From: Alphaproteobacteria bacterium
Lineage (GTDB): Bacteria > Pseudomonadota > Alphaproteobacteria > Micropepsales > Micropepsaceae
Length of the DNA stretch: 64,000 bases
NCBI GenBank assembly: GCA_016792565.1
Contig: JAEUMK010000058.1
Coordinates: 1-64,000, forward strand
Direction: 5' to 3'
Below, in pieces: positions 8,527 to 18,079 of the stretch. The stretch's first letter is position 1; the number at the start of each line of letters is the position of its first letter. The position numbers were made by a program, and so were the translations under genes. The notes beneath the pieces are model-generated. The model saw only the letters and a list, made by a program, of their open reading frames with translations, was not told the DNA's origin and made no database searches.

Positions 8527-9831
8527 TCAGTGCTTGACGCCGCTCTCGGCGGCAATCTGCTCGAGCGTCTTGCCGGCGGTTTCGGGAATGGTGAGCATGG
8601 CGATCGCCGTCGCGATGAGGATGACCGGCAGGAGCGCGGCGATCGATGCGGCGTGGCCGCCCATCGAATCGTAGAGGAAGCTCTGCGTCAGCAACGCCGC
8701 GCCGCCCGCGATGATGTTGACCGCCAGGCGGGCGCCCGAGGCGGTGGACCGCTGGGCGGTCGGGAAGAGCTCGGCGCTCCAGGCGCCCACCACCACTTCG
8801 AGGGCGAAGAAGCAGAAGACGCCGATGCCCCAGAGCACGCCGATCAGCACGGCATTGTGCGGCCCGAGATAGAGCGCCCCCATCGCGACGATGAAGAGGA
8901 GCGTCGCGGCCAGGAAGACCGGCTTGCGGCCGTTGCGGTCGGCATAGCGTCCGGCGATGAAATTTCCCATCAGGCCGAACAGTCCGCCGCCGATGAAGAT
9001 GGCGGTCACCCAGTGCGCTTCCAGCCCGATCTCGGTCTTCAGGAAGGTGGGGAGCAGAACCATGGCGCAGGTGAGGCCGAAGGCGAGGGGCGCGGTCACC
9101 GCCATCAGCGCGAAGAAGCGGCGGCGATGGGTGATCGCCAGGGCATAGATGCTCGCCAATATGGTGTGGAGGCTGGAGCGGGCGCTGACGGGCCGCGCGC
9201 GGGCCGCCGCTTCCATCTCCCTGAACCGCCGCGTCTCGGGCATGGTGCGCCAGGCGATGGCGATGGCGAAGATCGGCAGCGCGCCGATGACGTAGAGCGA
9301 GCGCCAGCCGAAGGGCATCACCTCGATGAGCGCGAAGATGACCGCCGAGAGGCCGCCGCCGAAGGCCGCGGCCGCCGCCAGCATGCCGAGCGCCCAGCCG
9401 CGCGCGCCGTCCACCATCTCCTCGGCGATGACGACGATGGAGATCATGTCCTGGGCGTAGCCGAAGGTGCGGACCGCCGCCTGGAGGACGATGAACTGGC
9501 TTTCGGTCTGGGCGAAGGCGGTGGCGAGCGTGGTCAGCGCGGAGCCGAGAATCGTCACCATGAGCAGCGAGCGCCGGCCCCATCGGTCGGCCAGCATGGC
9601 GAGCGGAAAGGCGACCAGCACGCCGAGCCGCGCCCACATGATGATCTCGCCCTCGTTGCCGGGCGGCACGCCGAAATCGGCGGCGACGTAGGGCAGCACC
9701 AAGCCCAGCAGCTGGATGTCGTAGCCGGCGATCAGGAAGGCGAAACTGACCAGGATCAGGACTTTCCACTGGTGTCCGTCCAGGGGAACCGGGGGCTTCA
9801 AGGAAAAGCCGCCGGAGGGGGCGCCAGCCAT
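8527..9831 (-). CDS. MFS transporter, sugar-porter-like (paralogue 1)
   Basis: The 434-residue protein has twelve predicted helices. Signature loops are visible: LADRWGRRSLL after helix 2, GRYADRNGRKPV between helices 8 and 9, and a PETAGKTLEQIA end typical of sugar-porter or metabolite:H+ symporter branches. The central cytoplasmic loop (about residues 190-225) carries MPETRRFREMEAAARAR. The longer open frame is not used: ATG 9829-9831 lies 4 bases after the ruvX stop and yields a normal short cytoplasmic N-terminus. It is closely similar to the MFS gene on the other side of ruvX (shared VVIAEE...RGW segment and loop order), so the pair are paralogues. Substrate unknown. Confidence 0.9.
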   Translation of the reverse strand: MAGAPSGGFSLKPPVPLDGHQWKVLILVSFAFLIAGYDIQLLGLVLPYVAADFGVPPGNEGEIIMWARLGVLVAFPLAMLADRWGRRSLLMVTILGSALTTLATAFAQTESQFIVLQAAVRTFGYAQDMISIVVIAEEMVDGARGWALGMLAAAAAFGGGLSAVIFALIEVMPFGWRSLYVIGALPIFAIAIAWRTMPETRRFREMEAAARARPVSARSSLHTILASIYALAITHRRRFFALMAVTAPLAFGLTCAMVLLPTFLKTEIGLEAHWVTAIFIGGGLFGLMGNFIAGRYADRNGRKPVFLAATLLFIVAMGALYLGPHNAVLIGVLWGIGVFCFFALEVVVGAWSAELFPTAQRSTASGARLAVNIIAGGAALLTQSFLYDSMGGHAASIAALLPVILIATAIAMLTIPETAGKTLEQIAAESGVKH

Positions 9832-9835
9832 GCAG

Positions 9836-10312
9836 TCAGCTCCGTGCCAGGATGCGGAGGCGGTCGAGCGCCCCCTGAAGGATGTAGGCGGCCGCCATCT
9901 TGTCGACGACCTCGGCCCGGCGGCGGCGCGAGGCGTCCGCTTCGAGCAGGGTCCGCGTGACGGCGGCGGTGGACCATCGCTCATCCCACAGCACGATGGG
10001 AAGGGCAATGAGAGGGTCGATGTTGCGCACGAAGGCCCGGGCCGACTGGGTGGAGGGGCTGTCGCTGCCGTCCATGTTGAGCGGCAGGCCGACGATGAGT
10101 CCCACGGGCTTTTCCCGCTCGATCAGCGCGACCAGCGGCGCGGCGGTCCTGGCGAAGGTCTTGGCGCGCGGCAGGCCCTGATGCGCGCTGGCGATCTGGC
10201 GCGTCTGGTCGGAGATCGCGACGCCGATGGTCTTGGAGCCGAGGTCGAGACCGATCAGCCCGCCGCGCGGGGGCAGGGTCGCCGCCAGTTCCTCGATGGT
10301 CACGAGGCTCAT
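9836..10312 (-). CDS. ruvX: RuvX/YqgF, pre-16S rRNA nuclease-like protein
   Basis: YqgF has a RNase H-like fold and is implicated in 16S rRNA 5' maturation; it was earlier proposed as a Holliday junction resolvase. The 158-residue product shows the first acidic strand [17 protein letters not shown] near residue 20, [15 protein letters not shown] near 88, and [13 protein letters not shown] near 118 followed by the acidic [12 protein letters not shown] motif. In alphaproteobacteria ruvX commonly lies divergent from gatC; here a MFS gene is between them. The start ATG overlaps the upstream MFS stop. Confidence 0.95.
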   Translation of the reverse strand: MSLVTIEELAATLPPRGGLIGLDLGSKTIGVAISDQTRQIASAHQGLPRAKTFARTAAPLVALIEREKPVGLIVGLPLNMDGSDSPSTQSARAFVRNIDPLIALPIVLWDERWSTAAVTRTLLEADASRRRRAEVVDKMAAAYILQGALDRLRILARS

Positions 10313-11619
10313 GCGCGGCCGGGTTCCTGACTGATGTCCTCAAGCCGCCTGCCCGCCGTCTCGGGGAGGAAGTAGATGCCGATCAGAGCCAGCGGCGCGG
10401 GAATCAGCAGCATGAGGACGGCGGGGCCGAAGCCGATCCAGGGCGCCAGCACCGCGCCCTGCAGGAGCAGGCCGATCGCGCCGCCCATGATGCCGGCCAT
10501 GAAGCGCATGGCCGACGAGGTCGCGCGGTAGGCGGTGGGGAAGAGTTCGGCGCTGTAGGCATCGACCTGGATGCCGACCGCGACCTGTCCGAAGACGCCG
10601 ATCAGGATCGCCGCCACCAGCAGCCACAGCGTATCGACATAGTAGATGCCGGCCATGCCGATCGTCGTCAGGACGATGCCGACGAGCAGCGTGGGGCGGC
10701 GGCCGACCCGGTCGCTGAGCTTGCCGATCCACATGCTGGCGGTGAGGCCGACAAGGCCGGTGCCGATGAGGACGCCGGAGATCATGCCGGGCGAGAAGGC
10801 GTGCTCGCTCTGCAGGAAGGTCGGCATCAGGGCGAGCGAGGGCGCCATGCCGAGCGCCAGCGGGGCGACGGCCAGCATCAGCAGGCCGAGCCGGGCCGGG
10901 TAGGCGCGCAGCAGTCCGATCATCGGGCGCCAGGCGTCGAGCGGGTTGGCGGGCCTGGCGCCGGCCGCCGCCGCGCTGGCGAAGCGCCGGGTCTCGGGAA
11001 GGCCGCGGCGCATCCAGGCGAGCAGGAAGAGGGGAACGGCGCCGAGGACATAGATCGCCCGCCAGCCGAAGGGCAGGAGATTGACCAGCGCGAACATCGC
11101 CACGGCAACGCCGGCGCCCAGGGTCCCCAGCGTGCCGAGCGCGCCGATCGACCAGCCGCGGGTGCGCTCCTCCACCTCCTCGGCGATCACCACGATGCAG
11201 AGCATGTCCTCGGTGTAGCCGAAGACCCGCACCAGGAACTGCATGGCCACGAAGGTCTCGTAGTCCGGCGCGAAGGCGGTGCCGGCCGTCGAGAGGGCCA
11301 TGCCGAGGATGGTGAACAGCAGCAGGCGGCGGCGGCCTATCACGTCGGCCAGCAGGCAGAGCAGCAAAGCGCCGAAGACGCCGAGGCGGAAGAGGGCGAT
11401 GGTCGGGCCGGTGGCGTTCTCGGTGAGCTGGAACTCGGCGAGAATCTGCTTGGCCGCCAGGCCGAAGATCTGGAGATCGTAGGCCCCCAGGAGGGTTGCG
11501 ATCCCGACGAGGCCGATCAGGCGCATATGGCTGGCCGGGACGGGGTGGGGAGGGCGCATGAAGGGCGGGAATCCCGCCATGGTATAGGTCCGCTCGGCCC
11601 GCTCCGCCGTGTTCACCAC
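10309..11619 (-). CDS. MFS transporter, sugar-porter-like (paralogue 2)
   Basis: About 436 residues and twelve helices, with motif loops [12 protein letters not shown] and [14 protein letters not shown] and a [12 protein letters not shown] end. It shares the IVVIAEE...RGW segment after helix 4 with the MFS protein downstream of ruvX, pointing to an old duplication. Start chosen as GTG at 11617-11619 because GGGAG precedes it by seven bases; the ATG at 11578-11580 is possible and would remove only 13 residues. The stop overlaps the ruvX ATG. The 84 bases to gatC (11620-11703) must hold both divergent promoters; I see no clear boxes there. Substrate unknown. Confidence 0.88.
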   Translation of the reverse strand: MVNTAERAERTYTMAGFPPFMRPPHPVPASHMRLIGLVGIATLLGAYDLQIFGLAAKQILAEFQLTENATGPTIALFRLGVFGALLLCLLADVIGRRRLLLFTILGMALSTAGTAFAPDYETFVAMQFLVRVFGYTEDMLCIVVIAEEVEERTRGWSIGALGTLGTLGAGVAVAMFALVNLLPFGWRAIYVLGAVPLFLLAWMRRGLPETRRFASAAAAGARPANPLDAWRPMIGLLRAYPARLGLLMLAVAPLALGMAPSLALMPTFLQSEHAFSPGMISGVLIGTGLVGLTASMWIGKLSDRVGRRPTLLVGIVLTTIGMAGIYYVDTLWLLVAAILIGVFGQVAVGIQVDAYSAELFPTAYRATSSAMRFMAGIMGGAIGLLLQGAVLAPWIGFGPAVLMLLIPAPLALIGIYFLPETAGRRLEDISQEPGRA

Positions 11620-11703
11620 CCGTCTTCTCCCTCTGCGGCGGCTTGAAAGCCCCGGCTCACGTTGATAGCAGAACACCAGCTTTAGGCACGAAAGACCACA
11701 GAC

Positions 11704-11991
11704 ATGTCCGTCGATGAAAAGGCGGTGCGCCGGGCGGCGCGCCTCGCCCGCCTCGCCGTCCCCGAAGACCGCCTCGCGCCGCTGGCCGCCGAACTGAGCG
11801 GGATCCTCGCCTGGGTGGAGCAGCTCAACGAGCTCGACACCCAGAACGTCGAGCCGATGACCAGCGTCCGGCCGATGCGGCTCTATCGCCGCGCCGACGT
11901 CGTGACCGACGGCTTCTATGCCGAAGACATCGTGAAGAACGCGCCGCGCAGCGAGGACAATTTCTTCGTCGTGCCGAAGGTCGTGGAGTAG
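11704..11991 (+). CDS. gatC: Aspartyl/glutamyl-tRNA amidotransferase subunit C
   Basis: GatC wraps around GatA and stabilises the GatCAB complex, which converts misacylated Glu-tRNA(Gln) or Asp-tRNA(Asn) to the amidated form. The 95-residue product shows the family pattern: [18 protein letters not shown] helix, [19 protein letters not shown], and a C-terminal [10 protein letters not shown] anchor. First gene of gatCAB, two bases before gatA. Confidence 0.97.
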   Translation: MSVDEKAVRRAARLARLAVPEDRLAPLAAELSGILAWVEQLNELDTQNVEPMTSVRPMRLYRRADVVTDGFYAEDIVKNAPRSEDNFFVVPKVVE

Positions 11992-11993
11992 AC

Positions 11994-13469
11994 ATGAGCG
12001 ATCTTATGAAGATGACGCTGGCCGAGGCCCGCGAGGGCTTGCGCGCCCGGCGGTTCTCGTCCGCCGAACTCGCCGCCGCCAGCGCGGCGGAGATCGCGAA
12101 GGCGCGGCCGCTCAACGCCTTCATCGTCGAGACGCCCGAGATTGCGGCCGCGATGGCCGCCGCCTCCGACGCCAGGCTCGCCAGGGGCGAGGGCGGAGCG
12201 CTGGAAGGCATTCCGCTCGGCATCAAGGACCTGTTCTGCACCAAGGGCATCCAGACGACGGCCGGCAGCCACATCCTGGAGGGCTTCAAGCCGGTCTACG
12301 AATCGACCGTCACGCAGAAGCTGTGGGACGCCGGCGCGGTGATGATGGGCAAGCTGAATCTCGACGAGTTCGCCATGGGCTCGTCGAACGAGACCAGCTA
12401 TTTCGGCCCGGCGGTCAATCCGTGGCGGCGCGGCAACGACGACGCCAAGCTGGTGCCCGGCGGCTCGTCCGGCGGCTCGGCGGCGGCGGTGGCGGCAGAG
12501 CTGTGCTTCGGCGCGACCGGCACCGACACCGGCGGCTCGATCCGCCAGCCGGCGGCGGTGACCTGTATTGCCGGCATCAAGCCGACCTATGGCCGTTGCT
12601 CGCGCTGGGGCATCGTCGCCTTCGCTTCCTCGCTCGACCAGGCGGGACCGATGGCCCGCACCGTGAAGGACTGCGCCATCCTGCTGCGCGAGATGGCCGG
12701 GTTCGACCCCAAGGATTCGACCAGCGTCGACCTGGCGGTGCCGGATTTCGAGGCGGCCTGCAACGCGGGCGTGAAGGGCCTGCGCATCGGCGTGCCCAAG
12801 GAATACCGCATCGACGGCGTGCCGGCCGAGATCGACGCGCTGTGGGAGCAGGGCATCGCCTGGCTGAAGGAGGCGGGCGCCGAGATCGTCGAGGTCAGCC
12901 TGCCGCACACCAAATACGCGCTGCCCGCCTATTATATCGTCGCGCCGGCGGAGGCCTCGTCCAACCTCGCGCGCTATGACGGCGTCAAATACGGCCTCAG
13001 GGTCGAGAACGACGATCTGACGCGGATGTACGAGCAGACCCGCGCCGCCGGGTTCGGCCGCGAGGTGCAGCGCCGCATCCTGATCGGCACCTATGTGCTG
13101 AGCGCCGGGTACTACGACGCCTACTACCTGAAGGCGCAGAAGGTGCGCACGCTGATCGCCGGCGACTTCAAGGCGGCGTTCGAGAAGTGCGACGCACTGC
13201 TCACCCCGGCCTCGCCGTCGCCCGCCTTCGGTATCGGCGAGAAGACCAACGACCCGATCTCGATGTACCTGAACGACGTCTACACCGTGACGGTGAACCT
13301 CGCGGGCCTGCCCGGCATCGCGGTGCCGGCCGGGATCAGCAAGGACGGGCTGCCGCTCGGCCTGCAGCTGATCGGGCGGGCCTTCGACGAGGAGACCCTG
13401 TTCAGCGCCGGGTCGGTGCTGGAAAAGGCGGCGGGCTTCACGGGCAAGCCCGGCCGGTGGTGGGCGTGA
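11994..13469 (+). CDS. gatA: Aspartyl/glutamyl-tRNA amidotransferase subunit A
   Basis: GatA is the glutaminase subunit that releases ammonia for the transamidation done by GatB. The 491-residue protein has the amidase signature with the Ser-cisSer-Lys catalytic set: lysine in [11 protein letters not shown] near residue 78, the [13 protein letters not shown] serine loop near 155, and the nucleophile in [13 protein letters not shown] near 178. ATG start two bases after gatC; the stop shares a base with the gatB start (TGATG), which implies translational coupling. Confidence 0.98.
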   Translation: MSDLMKMTLAEAREGLRARRFSSAELAAASAAEIAKARPLNAFIVETPEIAAAMAAASDARLARGEGGALEGIPLGIKDLFCTKGIQTTAGSHILEGFKPVYESTVTQKLWDAGAVMMGKLNLDEFAMGSSNETSYFGPAVNPWRRGNDDAKLVPGGSSGGSAAAVAAELCFGATGTDTGGSIRQPAAVTCIAGIKPTYGRCSRWGIVAFASSLDQAGPMARTVKDCAILLREMAGFDPKDSTSVDLAVPDFEAACNAGVKGLRIGVPKEYRIDGVPAEIDALWEQGIAWLKEAGAEIVEVSLPHTKYALPAYYIVAPAEASSNLARYDGVKYGLRVENDDLTRMYEQTRAAGFGREVQRRILIGTYVLSAGYYDAYYLKAQKVRTLIAGDFKAAFEKCDALLTPASPSPAFGIGEKTNDPISMYLNDVYTVTVNLAGLPGIAVPAGISKDGLPLGLQLIGRAFDEETLFSAGSVLEKAAGFTGKPGRWWA

Positions 13470-14950
13470 TGAGCGAGAGCAAGATGCGCGGCAAGCTGAT
13501 CGAGGGCGTGACGGGTTCGTGGGAGGTGGTGATCGGCCTCGAGGTCCACGCCCAGGTCCTGTCGAACGCCAAACTCTTCTCCGGCGCCTCGGCCGCCTAT
13601 GGCGGCGCGCCCAACAGCCATGTCAGCCTGGTCGACGCGGGCATGCCCGGCATGCTGCCGGTGATCAACGAGTACTGCGTCGAGCAGGCGGTGCGCACGG
13701 GCCTCGGCCTCAACGCGCAGATCAACAAGGTCAGCGTCTTCGATCGGAAGAACTATTTCTACCCCGACCTGCCGCAGGGCTATCAGATCTCGCAGTTCAA
13801 GCAGCCGATCGTCGGCGAGGGCGTCGTCGTCGTCGATCTGCCGGGCGGCGAGAGCGTCGAGGTCGGGATCGAGCGGCTGCATCTGGAGCAGGACGCGGGC
13901 AAGAGCCTGCACGACCAGGACCCGAACGCGACCTTCGTCGATCTGAACCGCTCGGGCGTCGCGCTGATGGAGATCGTCTCGCGGCCCGACATGCGCTCGT
14001 CGGAGGAAGCGGCCGCCTATCTGAAGAAGCTGCGCGCCATCGTGCGCTATCTGGGCACCTGCGACGGCAACATGGACGAAGGCTCGATGCGGGCCGACGT
14101 CAACGTCTCGGTGCGCCGTCCCGGCGCGGCGCTGGGCACGCGCTGCGAAATCAAGAACGTGAACTCGATGCGCTTCGTGGCGCAGGCGATCGAATACGAG
14201 GCGCGCCGCCAGATCGACGTTCTGGAGGGCGGCGGCTCGATCCATCAGGAGACGCGGCTGTTCGACAACAAGGCCGGCGTGACGCGGCCGATGCGGTCGA
14301 AGGAAGAAGCGCATGACTATCGCTACTTCCCCGATCCCGATCTGCTGCCCCTGGAATTCGACGACGCCTTCATCGCGCGCATCAAGGCGACGCTGCCCGA
14401 GCTGCCCGACGCCAAGAAGGCGCGCTTCGTGAGCGAGTACGGTCTGTCACCCTATGACGCTGGCGTGCTGGTCGCCGAGCGCGAGATCGCCGCGTATTTC
14501 GAGGCGGCGGCGAAGGGCCGCGACGCCAAGGCGGTCGCGAACTGGGTGACGGGCGATCTCTTCGCCGCCTTGAACCGCGACGGCAAGCCGATCGGCGAAA
14601 GTCCGGTGTCGGCGGACGCGCTCGGCGAGATGGTCGGCCTGATCGGCGACGGCACCATCTCGGGCCGCATCGCCAAGGACGTCTTCGTCATCATGTACGA
14701 GACCGGCGAACGCCCGGCGAAGATCGTCGAGGAGCGCGGACTGCGCCAGGTGACCGACACCGGCGCGATCAGCGCGGCGGTCGACGAGGTGATCGCGTCG
14801 AATCCGGCGAAGGTCGAAGAGCTGGCGAAGAAGCCCAAGCTCATCGGCTGGTTCGTCGGCGAGGTGATGAAAAAGACTCAAGGCAAAGCCAATCCGCAGG
14901 CCGTCAACGAGGCGCTGAAGGCCAAGCTCGGCCATCTCCTGGGCGAGTGA
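13469..14950 (+). CDS. gatB: Aspartyl/glutamyl-tRNA amidotransferase subunit B
   Basis: GatB binds the misacylated tRNA and performs the kinase and amidotransfer steps. The 493-residue protein begins [13 protein letters not shown], followed by the family start [22 protein letters not shown], then [12 protein letters not shown] near residue 100, HLEQDAGKS near 140 and [10 protein letters not shown] near 168. The C-terminal YqeY-like helical domain ends in [18 protein letters not shown] overlaps the gatA stop. It may lack part of the zinc-binding cysteines found in some GatB proteins; only scattered cysteines are seen. Confidence 0.97.
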   Translation: MSESKMRGKLIEGVTGSWEVVIGLEVHAQVLSNAKLFSGASAAYGGAPNSHVSLVDAGMPGMLPVINEYCVEQAVRTGLGLNAQINKVSVFDRKNYFYPDLPQGYQISQFKQPIVGEGVVVVDLPGGESVEVGIERLHLEQDAGKSLHDQDPNATFVDLNRSGVALMEIVSRPDMRSSEEAAAYLKKLRAIVRYLGTCDGNMDEGSMRADVNVSVRRPGAALGTRCEIKNVNSMRFVAQAIEYEARRQIDVLEGGGSIHQETRLFDNKAGVTRPMRSKEEAHDYRYFPDPDLLPLEFDDAFIARIKATLPELPDAKKARFVSEYGLSPYDAGVLVAEREIAAYFEAAAKGRDAKAVANWVTGDLFAALNRDGKPIGESPVSADALGEMVGLIGDGTISGRIAKDVFVIMYETGERPAKIVEERGLRQVTDTGAISAAVDEVIASNPAKVEELAKKPKLIGWFVGEVMKKTQGKANPQAVNEALKAKLGHLLGE

Positions 14951-14973
14951 GTCGGCGGGTGATTCGCCAAGCG

Positions 14974-15105
14974 CAAGCGTGAAATCCGATTCGTTAACGG
15001 GAATTCACGCTTGACAGGGCGGTTCATCCGTAGACGGATAGTCGCAACGAAACCCTGATTTTTGCTGCAATCCGCGCAATTCGGGGTTCCGGCCCCGAAT
15101 CGCGG
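14974..15105. other. Hairpin-rich intergenic region between gatB and the H1-like gene
   Basis: This 267-base gap (14951-15217) has no gene. It holds three inverted repeats. CAAGCGTGAA (14974-14983) pairs with TTCACGCTTG (15004-15013) after gatB. ATCCGT and ACGGAT flank AG at 15026-15039. The strongest one, ATTCGGGG (15079-15086) with CCCCGAAT (15093-15100), is extended by CCGCG/CGCGG after a two-base bulge, spanning 15072-15105. The first may end gatCAB transcription; the last probably lies in the leader of the downstream gene. A TTGACA is present at 15011-15016 but no convincing -10 is paired with it. Confidence 0.5.
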
Positions 15106-15217
15106 CTTCACAAATCGTTCGACAAAATGTCGCGACGCTGGATACTCGCGTGCAGTCCGGCGCTGCTGCGTTCTTCCGCGTGCGGACGATGCGAAACCCA
15201 AGGGGAGTAATCTGCGA

Positions 15218-15415
15218 ATGCCTGCAACACCGAAGAAGCCGGCCGCCAAGAAGACGGTCGCCAAGAAAGCCCCCGCCAAGAAGGCGCCGGCCAAGAAGGC
15301 CGTCGTGAAGAAGGCGGCTGCGAAGCCTGCGGCCAAGAAAGCGGCGCCGAAGAAGGCCGCCGTGAAGAAAGTCGCCGCCAAGAAGGCGCCGGCGAAGAAG
15401 GCCGCGAAGAAGTAA
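15218..15415 (+). CDS. Histone H1-like Lys/Ala-rich protein (65 aa)
   Basis: The 65-residue product is built almost entirely from AKKAP, AAKKA and KKAV units, about 40 percent Lys and 40 percent Ala, with no acidic residue. Such peptides resemble the C-terminal domain of histone H1 and bacterial H1-like proteins (Hc1/Hc2, AlgP, BpH1), which bind and condense DNA. The start is the ATG at 15218 behind AGGGGAG (15201-15207); the frame stays open to 15062 but the added residues are ordinary and unlike the family. It is followed after 13 bases by a glutathione transferase with a similar arm. The role in nucleoid structure is inferred from composition only. Confidence 0.75.
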   Translation: MPATPKKPAAKKTVAKKAPAKKAPAKKAVVKKAAAKPAAKKAAPKKAAVKKVAAKKAPAKKAAKK

Positions 15416-15428
15416 GCGGGTCGGATTC

Positions 15429-16415
15429 ATGGCCGCGGCGACTTCGCGCAAGACTTCATCGCGCGCAGGCGCCGCGGCCGCCCGTTCCGGATCGCCGGCG
15501 AAAGCGAAAGCCGCTCCGCCGGCGCCCACGAAGGCGAAGCCTCTCTCAGCCAAGCAGGCTTCGACCAAGCCGGCCACAACGAAACCGGTTGCCAAGAAAC
15601 AGGCTTCCGCAAAGCCGGCTTCCGCAAAGCCCGCCGCCGCCAAGGCGGCCGCAGCGAAGGCGCCGCCCGCCAAGGCGGCTCCGAGGCCGGTTCCCGCGCC
15701 GCCCCCCCGTCCCGCCAAGCCGATCGAGTTCTACTACTGGCCGACCGCAAACGGCTGGAAGGTCTCGATCATGCTGGAGGAATGCGGCGTTCCCTATGTC
15801 CTGCGGCCGGTCAATATCGGGCGCGGCGAACAGTTCACCGCCGACTATCTGAAGATCTCCCCGAACGGCCGCATTCCGGCGATCGCCGATCCCGACGGAC
15901 CGGGCGGGAAGGAGATCTCGGTCTTCGAGTCCGGTGCGGTGCTGCAGTATCTCGGGCGCAAGACCGGCAAGTTCTATCCTGCCGACGAGCGCGGCCGCGT
16001 CGCGGTCGACGAGTGGCTGTTCTGGCAGGTGTCCGGCCTGGGACCGATGGCCGGGCAGGCCAATCACTTCCGCCAGTTCGCGCCGGAGACGATCCCCTAT
16101 GCGATCGAGCGCTACACCAACGAGGTGGGGCGGCTCTACAACGTGATGAACAGGCGCCTGGCGGGACGCGACTACCTGGCGGGGCCGTATTCCATCGCCG
16201 ACATCGCCTGCTATGGCTGGATCATGTCGCACCAGCAGCAGGGCCAGAACCTGGCGGCGTTCGTCCATCTCAAGGCGTGGTTCGACCGCGTCGGGGCGCG
16301 GCCTGGCGTGCAGCGGGGCCTCGCCGTCGGCCGCGAGCTGCGCTCGGCGTCGCCCTCGGACCTCAGATCGTCGCAGGATTCGCGGCGGGTTCTGCTGAAC
16401 CAGAAGCCGCGCTAG
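15429..16415 (+). CDS. Glutathione transferase with Lys/Ala/Pro-rich N-terminal arm
   Basis: A 328-residue fusion. Residues 1-97 are a low-complexity basic arm of AKPA, TKPA and AKAA units with Ser and Pro. From residue 98 there is a full YfcG/Ure2-type glutathione transferase: thioredoxin half with [16 protein letters not shown], the cis-proline SPNGRIPAI and the glutathione-contact [10 protein letters not shown], then the all-helical half with [19 protein letters not shown] and [11 protein letters not shown]. YfcG enzymes act as disulfide-bond oxidoreductases with glutathione. The arm would be expected to bind nucleic acid or another polyanion. The gene starts 13 bases after the H1-like gene, so the arm may have come from a copy of it. 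The C-terminal ~25 residues are also basic and unstructured. Confidence 0.88.
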   Translation: MAAATSRKTSSRAGAAAARSGSPAKAKAAPPAPTKAKPLSAKQASTKPATTKPVAKKQASAKPASAKPAAAKAAAAKAPPAKAAPRPVPAPPPRPAKPIEFYYWPTANGWKVSIMLEECGVPYVLRPVNIGRGEQFTADYLKISPNGRIPAIADPDGPGGKEISVFESGAVLQYLGRKTGKFYPADERGRVAVDEWLFWQVSGLGPMAGQANHFRQFAPETIPYAIERYTNEVGRLYNVMNRRLAGRDYLAGPYSIADIACYGWIMSHQQQGQNLAAFVHLKAWFDRVGARPGVQRGLAVGRELRSASPSDLRSSQDSRRVLLNQKPR

Positions 16416-16448
16416 ACTGCCCGCCGAACAGCAATCGGGCGGACCGTC

Positions 16449-17162
16449 ATGATCGATCTCTATTCCTGGTGCACGCCGAACGGCCAGAAGGTCTCCATCA
16501 TGCTGGAGGAGGCCGAACTGCCCTACGAGGCGCATGGCGTGAACATCGGCGACGGCGAGCAGTTCTCGGACTTCTTCCGCTCGATCAGCCCGAACGGGCG
16601 CATCCCCGCCATCGTCGATCGCGACGGGCCGGGCGGCGAGCCGATCTCCGTCTTCGAGTCCGGCGCGATCCTGCTCTACCTGGCGGAGAAGTCGGGACGC
16701 TTCCTGCCGTCGGATCCGCGCCGCCGCGTCGCGGCGATGGAGTGGCTGTTCTGGCAGGTGGGCGGGGTCGGCCCGATGTTCGGCCAGGCCAACCATTTCC
16801 GGAACTACGCGACCGCGCGGGTCGGGGCGGAGCATGCCGCCTATGGCGTCGAGCGCTACACCAACGAGGCCAACCGCCTCTTCGCGGTGATGGACGAGCA
16901 GCTCGGCAAGGCCGAGTGGCTGGCCGGGCCGGAGATCACGGTCGCCGACTTCGCGACCTGGCCCTGGATCCTGGGGCGCAGGAATTTCGGCGTCGACATC
17001 GCCCAGTATCCCCATGTCGGGCGCTGGAACGAGGCGATGAAGGTGCGCCCGGCCGTGCGGCGCGGCGTCGATGTCCTGAAGAAGGAGCGCGACGAGGCGG
17101 CGGCCAATCCCGACCGCTGGAGCAACCTGTTCGGCGACAAGCAGTTCCAGCGCCGGAACTGA
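16449..17162 (+). CDS. Glutathione transferase, YfcG/Ure2 type
   Basis: A 237-residue cytosolic glutathione transferase closely related to the preceding gene but without the basic arm. Motifs: [22 protein letters not shown] near residue 4, [17 protein letters not shown] near 50, FESGAILLYLAEKSG near 72, and WLFWQVGGVGPMFGQANHF near 100, all as in E. coli YfcG, a glutathione-dependent disulfide oxidoreductase. ATG start; 33 bases after the arm-bearing paralogue, likely the same transcript. The tandem pair suggests duplication followed by gain or loss of the arm. Confidence 0.93.
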   Translation: MIDLYSWCTPNGQKVSIMLEEAELPYEAHGVNIGDGEQFSDFFRSISPNGRIPAIVDRDGPGGEPISVFESGAILLYLAEKSGRFLPSDPRRRVAAMEWLFWQVGGVGPMFGQANHFRNYATARVGAEHAAYGVERYTNEANRLFAVMDEQLGKAEWLAGPEITVADFATWPWILGRRNFGVDIAQYPHVGRWNEAMKVRPAVRRGVDVLKKERDEAAANPDRWSNLFGDKQFQRRN

Positions 17163-17273
17163 GCCGCGCGCGCAAGAGCCGCCAGATCAACGTGTCGCAG
17201 CGCGCCGGCTGGCGGAACCGGCTATGCGCTTGCGTGTGAGGCGCGGACTATCCTGCGCGAAGGAGACATTGCC

Positions 17274-18074
17274 ATGGCCGTTTCGCGTCGTACCTTGAGG
17301 CGGATCGCCGCCGCCCTGATGCTGTCCTCGTCGCTGACCTTCGCATCGGTGGCGCTGACCGGACGCGCCGCGGCCGCGAACGAACTGGAGACCTTTTTCT
17401 CGTCCGCCTACACCTATTGCGACGCCAAGCTGGTCGCGAGCCTGTGGAGCATCCCGATCGACGAGGCCAAGGCGACGATCGGGCGGAAGATCCTGAACGG
17501 GATCGGCGACGCGGTGCCGGTCATTCTCCAGGAGGCGCGCCTCGCCTATGCCTGCGAGTGGGCGGACACGCCGCATACCTATAGCGACGCCGAGAAGCTG
17601 GCCGCCCTGTGGGGCCTGCCGGACCCCTATGACGCCAAGCTGAAGGTCGCCAAGCTCTACACCCAGGGGCGCAGCGCCGAAGTGGTCGCGGCGCTCGGCC
17701 AGGCGATGCCGGCGCTCTCGCAGCCCGCGGGCGCGGGCGAAGCCGCCGCCTTCACCGCCTTCGCCGACTCGCCCTACACTTATTGCGACGCCAAGCTGGT
17801 CGCGGGGCTGTGGAGCATCTCGATCGAGCAGGCGAAGGTCGAGATCGGCCAGAAGATCATCAACGGCTATGGCGAAAACGTCCCCGGCCTTTTGGCCGCC
17901 GCGCGCGAGTCGAACGCCTGCGGCTGGGAAGACACCGGCCACAGCTATGAGGATGCGGTGACGCTGGCCGGGATATGGGGCCTGAAGGATCCGTACGACG
18001 CGAAGCTGAAGGTCGCGCAATATTATACGAACGGCGAAAGCGCGATCGTACTCGCGGCACTCGCGCCGCGCTGA
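17274..18074 (+). CDS. Secreted protein with two tandem copies of an unrecognised Cys-pair domain
   Basis: The 266-residue product has a signal peptide (RRTLRR, then a hydrophobic stretch to about residue 30 and cleavage near AAAAN). The mature part is two copies of one ~103-residue unit, at about 38-141 and 160-262. Each has YTYCDAKLVA.LWSI near the start, KI.NG.G..VP in the middle, a second Cys in AC.W.DT.H.Y, and WGL.DPYDAKLKVA near the end. The Cys spacing is 45 residues in both (C49-C94 and C171-C216), which suggests one disulfide per unit. I do not recognise the family. Location should be periplasmic or extracellular. GGAG precedes the ATG by 9 bases; no clear promoter seen. Confidence 0.85.
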   Translation: MAVSRRTLRRIAAALMLSSSLTFASVALTGRAAAANELETFFSSAYTYCDAKLVASLWSIPIDEAKATIGRKILNGIGDAVPVILQEARLAYACEWADTPHTYSDAEKLAALWGLPDPYDAKLKVAKLYTQGRSAEVVAALGQAMPALSQPAGAGEAAAFTAFADSPYTYCDAKLVAGLWSISIEQAKVEIGQKIINGYGENVPGLLAAARESNACGWEDTGHSYEDAVTLAGIWGLKDPYDAKLKVAQYYTNGESAIVLAALAPR

Positions 18075-18079
18075 GGAAT

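Noticed and set aside
8527-10008. 493-codon version of the MFS gene
   Set aside because: The extension lies inside ruvX; ATG 9829-9831 directly follows the ruvX stop.
15062-15415. 117-codon version of the H1-like gene
   Set aside because: The added N-terminus is ordinary sequence over a hairpin; the ribosome site supports ATG 15218.
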